A DNA stretch of 20,306 nucleotides, taken from Streptosporangiaceae bacterium. GTDB lineage: Bacteria > Actinomycetota > Actinomycetes > Streptosporangiales > Streptosporangiaceae. Position numbers and translations under genes: made by a program. Within the stretch, counting starts at the first letter, position 1. Each line of letters opens with the position of its first letter. A model generated the notes under the pieces. It saw only the letters and a list, made by a program, of their open reading frames with translations, ran no database searches and was not told the origin of the DNA. This document shows, in pieces, positions 16,294 to 20,306 of this stretch. The stretch lies in the NCBI GenBank assembly GCA_030041195.1, contig JASHOI010000294.1:1-20306 (forward strand), read 5' to 3'.

Positions 16294-16647
16294 TCAGCCG
16301 GCGGCCGTGAGGCCGGCCGCGATCGCGTCATCGACGGTGTCGTACATCGGCAGGCGGTCGGCCAGGCCGGTAATCCAGAGCGTCTTCGTCTGCCGGTACC
16401 GCGCGCCGGCCAGCGCCAGCACCCCGCCCGCGGCCTGCAGGCGCTTCCAGTGCCCGACGATCACGGCCAGCGAGCTGGTGTCCATGAAGTCCACCGCCGC
16501 AAGGTCGAGGATGATGCAGCGTTGCTTGCGCCCGGCGCGGGTCAGGTGCTCGTCAAGCTCGCGGCTGGTCACGATGTCAAGCTCACCGCCGACCGTGACG
16601 ATCAGGCAGGCGCCGCGGCGCTCGGACGAGAGGCGGAGCTCCGCCAC
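16294..16647 (-). CDS. STAS-domain anti-sigma factor antagonist, second copy
   Basis: This 117-residue STAS protein is a likely substrate of the nearby PP2C phosphatases and partner of the divergent HATPase protein. Recognisable parts are LIVTVGGELDIVTSREL, then CIILDLAAVDFMDTSSLA. The phospho-acceptor region reads DTSSL (T57, S58, S59) instead of the usual DSSGL. The C-terminal helix region is LWITGLADRLPMYDTVDD. The start is chosen as GTG 16647-16645 because GGAGG lies 5 nt upstream (16653-16657). An in-frame ATG at 16695 would give 133 residues but has no ribosome site. The 3' end lies 5 bp from the convergent ANTAR-phosphatase stop. Confidence 0.88.
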   Translation of the reverse strand: MAELRLSSERRGACLIVTVGGELDIVTSRELDEHLTRAGRKQRCIILDLAAVDFMDTSSLAVIVGHWKRLQAAGGVLALAGARYRQTKTLWITGLADRLPMYDTVDDAIAAGLTAAG

Positions 16648-16652
16648 ATGCA

Positions 16653-16657
16653 CCTCC
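16653..16657 (-). promoter_or_regulatory. Ribosome binding site favouring the shorter STAS start
   Basis: GGAGG on the minus strand, 5 nt before GTG 16647. The alternative ATG at 16695 has no purine-rich site in the 15 nt ahead of it. Confidence 0.6.
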
Positions 16658-16773
16658 GGATCACAAGCCAGCTCCCCGACCCGTTCAGGCCTCATCGTAT
16701 GCTGGGCACGCCCGCCCAGCCGCAAACGCACCGCATACGCATAGGTGTGCTGCGGGAGGGAAGCTACGGCAAG

Positions 16774-16791
16774 GTGCCGGGTATCCGGCAC
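16774..16791. repeat. Perfect 7-bp inverted repeat with GTAT loop
   Basis: GTGCCGG-GTAT-CCGGCAC, upstream of the MEDS-HATPase start by about 28 bp. It could be an operator or a 5'-UTR hairpin of that gene. Confidence 0.55.
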
Positions 16792-16818
16792 GTCCACGGC
16801 AGGAGGGTGGGACGCGCG

Positions 16819-17754
16819 GTGGCTGACGCTCGCGATCACAGCCTGCGTCACGTTGCGCTCTTCTACCATGATCAGGCTGACCGCCGGGCGCAGGCCCTGA
16901 GCTTCCTGCGGGCCGGCCTGGCGCGGGGAGAGCCCGCGTTCGTCGCGCTGCCGGGGGATGAGGCCCGCCTCCTCGGTGAGCAGCTGAACGGGGAGCCGGG
17001 CGAACTCATGTGCGCCGACATCGGCGACATGGGCCGCAACCCAGCCAGGATCATCCCGGAGCTGCGTGCCTTCATGGACAAGCACGCCAATCAGCGCGTT
17101 CTTGTGGTCGGCGAGGTGCTCTGGCCGGGGCGCTCACCGGCCGAGCTGCGCGAGGCCACCAGGCACGAGGCGCTCATGAACCTGGCCTTCGCGCGGTCGC
17201 CGGCCACGATCCTGTGCGCGTACGACGCCAGGCGGCTGCCGCCGGCCACGATCGCCGACGCCACGTGGACCCATCCGGAGTACCTGACCAGCGGCAGGCC
17301 GGTGGCCACGCCCAGGCACTCGCCGGCGTGGCATGTCCCCGCCGACTGTGACCGGCCGCTGCCGCCGCCGCCCGCGAGCGCGGACAGCCTGACCTACGAG
17401 ACCGACCTCGCGCCGGTGCGGCGGCTGGTCGAACGCCACGCCCGCGGCACCCCGCTCGGTGCCGAGCGGATGGCCGACCTGGTTCTCGCGGCCAGCGAGG
17501 TCGCGGCCAACACCCTCGGCCACGCCAGCTCGGCCGGAACGTTCCAGGTATGGCACGACGAGCAGGAAATCCTCTGCCAGGCACACGACCAGGGGTGGAT
17601 CACCGATCCGCTCGCCGGGCGGGTCAGGCACGGCCCCGACGGCCGCGGCCACGGCCTTTACCTGGTGAATCACGTGTGTGATCTGGTCGAGCTCAGAACC
17701 GGGCAGGCCGGAACCACGATCCGGATGCACATGCGCCTGCCGCGTCCCGCCTAG
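16819..17754 (+). CDS. MEDS-domain HATPase protein (anti-sigma/RsbW-like sensor)
   Basis: This 311-residue cytoplasmic protein joins an N-terminal MEDS sensory domain (about 8-165: SLRHVALFYHDQADRRAQAL, LRAGLARGEPAFVALP) to a C-terminal HATPase_c domain (about 195-307) of the anti-sigma kinase type. ATP-site motifs are LVLAASEVAANTLGHA (E227, N231), DQGWITDP (D257, G259) and GRGHGLYLVNHVCD. There is no phosphoacceptor His domain, which fits an RsbW/SpoIIAB-like protein kinase rather than a two-component kinase. It is the only RsbW-type candidate in the window and is divergent from a STAS gene. The start is GTG 16819, with AGGAGG at 16801-16806 (12 nt spacing, rather long); an in-frame GTG at 16807 abuts the ribosome site and is less likely. 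It is followed by a repeat-rich terminator. Confidence 0.87.
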   Translation: MADARDHSLRHVALFYHDQADRRAQALSFLRAGLARGEPAFVALPGDEARLLGEQLNGEPGELMCADIGDMGRNPARIIPELRAFMDKHANQRVLVVGEVLWPGRSPAELREATRHEALMNLAFARSPATILCAYDARRLPPATIADATWTHPEYLTSGRPVATPRHSPAWHVPADCDRPLPPPPASADSLTYETDLAPVRRLVERHARGTPLGAERMADLVLAASEVAANTLGHASSAGTFQVWHDEQEILCQAHDQGWITDPLAGRVRHGPDGRGHGLYLVNHVCDLVELRTGQAGTTIRMHMRLPRPA

Positions 17755-17797
17755 GGCGCCATTGGCGCGGCGCCATTGCGGCGGCGCCATTTTGTTT
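17755..17797 (+). terminator. Three 14-bp-period direct repeats forming a terminator-like structure
   Basis: GGCGCCATT occurs at 17755-17763, 17769-17777 and 17783-17791, exactly 14 bp apart, starting immediately after the MEDS-HATPase stop. The palindromic GGCGCC cores can pair with each other: copy 2 with copy 3 gives a 6-bp stem with an 8-nt loop, followed by ATTTTGTTT. GCGCC-ATT-GGCGC (17756-17768) is a further small hairpin. An intrinsic terminator with alternative registers is the simplest reading. Confidence 0.55.
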
Positions 17798-17817
17798 AAG
17801 CGCCGGCGGGCGGGCAG
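17794..17817 (+). promoter_or_regulatory. Candidate SigB/SigF-type promoter of the hydrophobic-protein gene
   Basis: GTTT (17794-17797), 14 nt, GGGCAG (17812-17817), ending 30 nt before the GTG at 17848. It is the same sequence and spacing as the element ahead of the sigma-factor gene (6178-6201), so this gene may belong to that sigma factor's regulon. Confidence 0.5.
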
Positions 17818-17847
17818 TAGAAGGCTGCGCAACGAAAGGAGCCTGCC

Positions 17848-18015
17848 GTGGCCCTCATTCTGCTGATCCTGCTGCTTGCGATCCTGCTCGGCGTGGGCGG
17901 GTTCGCCATCCACCTGCTGTGGATCCTCGCCCTCGTCGTCCTGGTGATCTGGGTGCTCGGATTCCTGTTCCGTGCCGCCGAAGGAGGAGGCCGCAGGCGC
18001 TGGTACCGCTGGTAG
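17848..18015 (+). CDS. Small hydrophobic membrane protein (55 residues)
   Basis: The GTG start at 17848 has AAAGGAG 6 nt upstream and TAG at 18013-18015. The protein opens MALILLILLLAILLGVGGF, has a second hydrophobic span HLLWILALVVLVIWVLGFLF, and ends AAEGGGRRRWYRW. Two closely spaced transmembrane helices with a basic aromatic C-terminal tail match the short hydrophobic proteins common in Streptomyces and relatives that end in an RWYRW-like tail. Their function is not established; a stress-related membrane role is plausible given the SigB-like promoter candidate. A perfect 13-bp stem terminator follows 4 bp after the stop. Confidence 0.82.
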   Translation: MALILLILLLAILLGVGGFAIHLLWILALVVLVIWVLGFLFRAAEGGGRRRWYRW

Positions 18016-18019
18016 CTGA

Positions 18020-18068
18020 CGCCCGGGCGCGGAACCCAACCCCGCGCCCGGGCGCAATCGTTTGGTTT
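18020..18068 (+). terminator. Intrinsic terminator after the hydrophobic-protein gene
   Basis: Perfect 13-bp arms CGCCCGGGCGCGG (18020-18032) and CCGCGCCCGGGCG (18042-18054) enclose a 9-nt loop. They are followed, after CAATCG, by the moderately T-rich TTTGGTTT. Confidence 0.8.
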
Positions 18069-18089
18069 GAAGACCAGCTGGCGGGGAAC
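18065..18089 (+). promoter_or_regulatory. Candidate SigB/SigF-type promoter between two terminators
   Basis: GTTT (18065-18068), 15 nt, GGGAAC (18084-18089). Transcription from here would start near 18095 and meet the strong hairpin at 18121-18164. The product would be either a short RNA of about 70 nt or an attenuated leader for the glycosyltransferase. Confidence 0.35.
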
Positions 18090-18120
18090 ATAAAAGAGTA
18101 CGGACAGTGCTTACGACGCA

Positions 18121-18164
18121 GGCACGCCCGCACGCCGTCATGGCGTGACTGGGGCGTGCCTTTT
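18121..18164 (+). terminator. Strong bipartite hairpin terminator (attenuator candidate)
   Basis: Outer arms GGCACGCCC (18121-18129) and GGGCGTGCC (18152-18160) enclose an inner hairpin CACGCC-GTCAT-GGCGTG (18131-18147). TTTT (18161-18164) follows directly. It lies 90 bp before the glycosyltransferase ATG, with no gene between it and the preceding terminator. Confidence 0.75.
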
Positions 18165-18253
18165 GCGTTCGCCGTAGCTCCCCGGTTCCCGGGAGCACGG
18201 CCGGCTCCTCCCAGCCGCGCCGTGGCCCCCGGACACGAACCAGGAGGCTCGTG
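18165..18253 (+). promoter_or_regulatory. Glycosyltransferase leader
   Basis: This leader contains a stem GCTCCC (18177-18182) and GGGAGC (18191-18196) with an 8-nt loop. Further down, AGGAGG (18242-18247) sits 6 nt before ATG 18254 and decides that start over an adjacent GTG at 18251. No clear promoter of its own is seen here. Confidence 0.45.
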
Positions 18254-19576
18254 ATGAGGATCGCCTTCGTAACACCCAGCAGCGACCCGCTCGCCACGCA
18301 CCTAGACCGCCGTGCCGCCGTCGAAGCAACCCGGGTGATCTCGCTGGCCCGGCAGCTTGCCGCCATCGGCCACCGCATCACGATCTACGCACGCAAGGAC
18401 TCAGCTGCGCTGCCGGAGAACGCGATTGCCGCGCCGGGGGTCATGATCGAGCATGTGCCCGCCGGCCCGCCCGAGCCGGTGCAGCCGGACGCGGTCACCG
18501 CTCATCTGCCGCAGTTCGGCGACTACCTGACCCAGCGCTGGCGCCGGAACGCTCCCGACATCGCCCATGCCCACTCCTGGACGATGGGCCTGGCCACCCT
18601 GGCCGGCGCACGGGGTCTTGGCATCCCGGTGGTGCAGACCTTCGGCTCGCTCGGCACCGCCGAGCAGCAGCACGGCCCGCAGGAATGCCCTTCGGACGCC
18701 CGGATCCGCCTCGAGGCGTGCATCGCGCGCACCGTAGACGTCGTGCTGGCCAGTTCCGGCGAGGAACTCGCCAACCTGGGACGGCTGGGTGTGCCGAGGG
18801 CCAGGACCAGCGTGGTGCCGTGCGGCGTCGACACGGAGCAGTTCTCGCCGGACGGCCCGGCCGCGGAGCCCGGCCAGGTGGTGCGGCTGCTCGCCGCCGA
18901 GCCGCTCACCGAACCGGACAGCCTGGCCATCGCCGTGCACGCGCTCGCCGACATCCCGGACGCCGAGCTGGTCATCACCGGCGGGCCGGACAAGGCGGGT
19001 CTCGGCAAGGACAAGGCGCGCCGGGAGCTGATGCAGATGGCCAGGACGCTGGGGGTCGGCGACAGGCTCGTGTTCACCGGGCGGGTCCCGCCCGCCGGCC
19101 TCCCAGCGCTGCTGCGCTCCGCCGACGTGCTGGTGAGCACCGCGCCGTACGAGCCGGTCGGCATGATGATGCTGCAGGCGATGGCGTGCGGCACGCCGGT
19201 CGTCACCCCGGCGACCGGTGCCGCGCGCGACGCGGTCGTCGATGCGACCACGGGCGTGCTGCTGCCGGCGGGGACTCCCCACCCGGAGCAGCTCGCCGTG
19301 CTGCTGCGCCGGCTGCTGGCGAACTCACTGCGGCTGGAGGCGTACGGGATCGGCGCCGCCGACCGGGCCAGGTCCCGGTACCCCTGGGAGCGCATCGCCC
19401 GGGAGACCCTCACGGCCTACGCCAGCTGCATGCGCCGCGCGCCGGCCGCGGTCAAGTCCAGGGGCGCCCAGCCACCTCAGACACCGCGTTCGCGCGTGCC
19501 GGGCCGGGCCACGGCGACCGATCCGGCTACGACCACGGCCAGTGGCAGCAGCACCGCGACCGGGAGCCAGGCGTAG
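18254..19576 (+). CDS. Glycosyltransferase, GT4 family (GT-B fold)
   Basis: This 440-residue cytoplasmic or membrane-peripheral glycosyltransferase transfers a sugar from an activated donor; donor and acceptor cannot be told from sequence. The N-terminal Rossmann half opens MRIAFVTPSSDPLATHLD and includes PDIAHAHSWTMGLATL. The C-terminal donor-binding half includes RTSVVPCGVDTEQFSP, DRLVFTGRVPPAGLPALLRS, ADVLVSTAPYEPVGMMMLQA and MACGTPVVTP. The EX7E motif reads E-PVGMMML-Q, with Gln in place of the second Glu. The last 45 residues or so are low-complexity (Ala/Thr/Ser/Pro-rich), and the end of the gene (19477-19576) overlaps the convergent DUF1275 gene by 100 bp. The functional enzyme probably ends near YASCM, before this tail. 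Confidence 0.88.
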   Translation: MRIAFVTPSSDPLATHLDRRAAVEATRVISLARQLAAIGHRITIYARKDSAALPENAIAAPGVMIEHVPAGPPEPVQPDAVTAHLPQFGDYLTQRWRRNAPDIAHAHSWTMGLATLAGARGLGIPVVQTFGSLGTAEQQHGPQECPSDARIRLEACIARTVDVVLASSGEELANLGRLGVPRARTSVVPCGVDTEQFSPDGPAAEPGQVVRLLAAEPLTEPDSLAIAVHALADIPDAELVITGGPDKAGLGKDKARRELMQMARTLGVGDRLVFTGRVPPAGLPALLRSADVLVSTAPYEPVGMMMLQAMACGTPVVTPATGAARDAVVDATTGVLLPAGTPHPEQLAVLLRRLLANSLRLEAYGIGAADRARSRYPWERIARETLTAYASCMRRAPAAVKSRGAQPPQTPRSRVPGRATATDPATTTASGSSTATGSQA

Positions 19577-20184
19577 GCAGACTTCGCCAGCACGCCGCCG
19601 GCCAGCGCGCCAGCGACGATCGCGGCCAGGACACCGACGCTGCGGGCGAATCCCTCGGTCTTGGTGCGGGTGACCAGGCCGGCCAGCACGGCGGTGAGGG
19701 TGCTGGTCAGGTACGTGCTCGACATCTGGCCGAGCCGGCGGACGGCCGCGGCCTGCATGCCCATGGCCGCCGCGAGCACGATCAGCAGTGTGAGCTGAGC
19801 TGCCCCATGAGGCCTGCCACCTGACAGCTCCCAGCCGAAGCAAAAACCGGCCAGCACGACGAGTTCTGCCCCCAGCGTGACCGTCACGCTGGCGGGCCAG
19901 GTGCCGGCCCGGTCAGAGCTCCGGGCGGCCAGCGGGGCCCCGGCCAGCACCCCGGCGGCGTACCCGGCTATCCCCAGCGCGGCGTGACTCGCCTCGATGG
20001 AGGAATGCGTGGTCGCCGCGACCCCGAGCAGCACCAGGTTCCCGGTGATGACGCTGGTGAAGACCTTGCCGAGGGCCAGGAACGAGACCGCGTTCGCGGC
20101 TCCGGCTGTGATGGTCAGCAGCACCACCCGGTAGTCACGGGAGGCCCTGGGCCGGCGGCCGTTCTCGTCGTCATCAACGGTCAT
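19477..20184 (-). CDS. DUF1275 (YoaK-family) membrane protein
   Basis: This 235-residue integral membrane protein belongs to the YoaK/DUF1275 family, whose function is not established. The family signature near the N-terminus is seen as AGAANAVSFLALGKVFTSVI followed by TGNLVLLGVA. About six hydrophobic segments follow (for example ALGIAGYAAGVLAGAPLAA, LTLLIVLAAAMGMQAAAV, GVLAAIVAGALAGGVLA and WLPVAVLLPLAVVVAGSVAV). The Q-A-x-x-V-R-R and S-T-Y-L-T-S-T-L motif region typical of the family is present (MQAAAVRRLGQMSSTYLTST). The ATG at 20184 has GGAGG 9 nt upstream. Its length is normal, so the overlap with the glycosyltransferase comes from that gene's long tail rather than from this one. Confidence 0.92.
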   Translation of the reverse strand: MTVDDDENGRRPRASRDYRVVLLTITAGAANAVSFLALGKVFTSVITGNLVLLGVAATTHSSIEASHAALGIAGYAAGVLAGAPLAARSSDRAGTWPASVTVTLGAELVVLAGFCFGWELSGGRPHGAAQLTLLIVLAAAMGMQAAAVRRLGQMSSTYLTSTLTAVLAGLVTRTKTEGFARSVGVLAAIVAGALAGGVLAKSAYAWLPVAVLLPLAVVVAGSVAVARPGTRERGV

Positions 20185-20250
20185 CTCCCCGGGCCTCCTG
20201 CAAGCGGGCCCGCTGCGGCTCGATCATGGCAGCGGGATCTTCGGCAGAGG

Positions 20251-20306
20251 CTACGCCGGCTGGGCATCGCCGATGCTGGGAGTGGGCAGCCGCCAGAAGT
20301 CGCCGG
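20251..20306 (-). CDS. Possible C-terminus of a leftward gene entering at the right edge
   Basis: On the minus strand one frame is open from the right edge to a TAG at 20253-20251, giving 17 residues ending RLPTPSIGDAQPA. Nothing in so short a stretch identifies a family, and it may be chance. The remaining 66 bp up to the DUF1275 start show only that gene's ribosome site. Confidence 0.25.
   Translation of the reverse strand, partial: GDFWRLPTPSIGDAQPA

Larger units (their letters stand above)
16648..16818. promoter_or_regulatory. Divergent intergenic region with nested inverted repeats
   Basis: This region lies between the leftward STAS gene and the rightward MEDS-HATPase gene. It holds a nested dyad at 16696-16739: outer arms CGTATGC (16696-16702) and GCATACG (16733-16739), inner arms GCTGGGC (16701-16707) and GCCCAGC (16714-16720). 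A separate perfect hairpin GTGCCGG-GTAT-CCGGCAC lies at 16774-16791. The latter includes GGGTAT (16779-16784), a SigB-type -10, but no GTTT lies at a suitable distance. If the ATG at 16695 were used, the first dyad would adjoin the STAS coding start. Confidence 0.45.

Noticed and set aside
16779..16784. GGGTAT as a SigB-type -10 ahead of the MEDS-HATPase gene
   Set aside because: No GTTT or GNNT-like -35 lies 14-16 nt upstream. The hexamer is part of the GTGCCGG-GTAT-CCGGCAC dyad.
13878..18160. Intergenic hairpins as ANTAR RNA targets
   Set aside because: The known target is a pair of stem-loops whose hexanucleotide loops have A at position 1 and G at position 4. The hairpins examined at 13878, 13941, 16774, 18020 and 18131 do not show such loops, so no target is claimed.

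Overview
The window is about 20.3 kb of very GC-rich DNA. GTG and TTG starts are common, third codon positions are strongly G/C, and long antisense shadow frames are everywhere. Together with the gene families (SpoIIE/PP2C phosphatases with GAF and PAS domains, ANTAR proteins, MEDS-HATPase anti-sigma proteins, a short C-terminal RWYRW hydrophobic protein, and a giant HAMP-array kinase), this points to a soil-type, Streptomyces- or Streptosporangiales-like member of the Actinomycetota. The sequence alone does not allow a closer assignment.

Left block (1-3593): a leftward ABC-2 type exporter pair (permease cut by the window edge, plus ATPase) is divergent from a rightward NarL-type two-component pair. 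Both pairs are translationally coupled through 4-bp overlaps (ATGA and TTGA). Middle-left block (3618-5514): a leftward secreted or membrane-anchored surface protein with an internal lipoprotein-like signal, preceded by a conspicuously AT-rich leader, and a leftward Nudix hydrolase.

Central block (5721-17754): a dense stress-signalling region of the partner-switching type. It holds an RsbV-like STAS protein, a SigB/SigF-family sigma factor, a leftward operon (giant cytoplasmic hybrid histidine kinase with a HAMP array, then GAF-ANTAR protein, then PAS-GAF-PP2C phosphatase), a divergent ANTAR-GAF-PAS-PP2C phosphatase, a second STAS protein and a divergent MEDS-HATPase protein that could act as the RsbW-type anti-sigma kinase. 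The expected logic is that the phosphatases dephosphorylate STAS antagonists, the HATPase protein phosphorylates them or binds sigma, and the sigma factor is released. The hybrid kinase and the two ANTAR modules add phosphorelay and RNA-level inputs.

Right block (17755-20306): a 14-bp-period direct repeat or terminator, a 55-residue hydrophobic membrane protein, two strong hairpin terminators flanking a candidate promoter, a GT4 glycosyltransferase, and a convergent DUF1275/YoaK membrane protein whose 3' end overlaps the glycosyltransferase by 100 bp. A fragment of another leftward gene may enter at the right edge.

The most interesting signals are: (1) the same GTTT-N14-GGGCAG element (SigB/SigF-like) at matching distances upstream of both the sigma gene and the hydrophobic-protein gene, with a related GTTT-N15-GGGAAC ahead of a terminator-bounded leader; (2) ANTAR domains coupled to partner-switching phosphatases in two different ways; (3) seven 92-residue HAMP-type repeats reminiscent of fungal group III (Nik1/Os1) kinases; (4) the surface protein with a lipobox in its middle.
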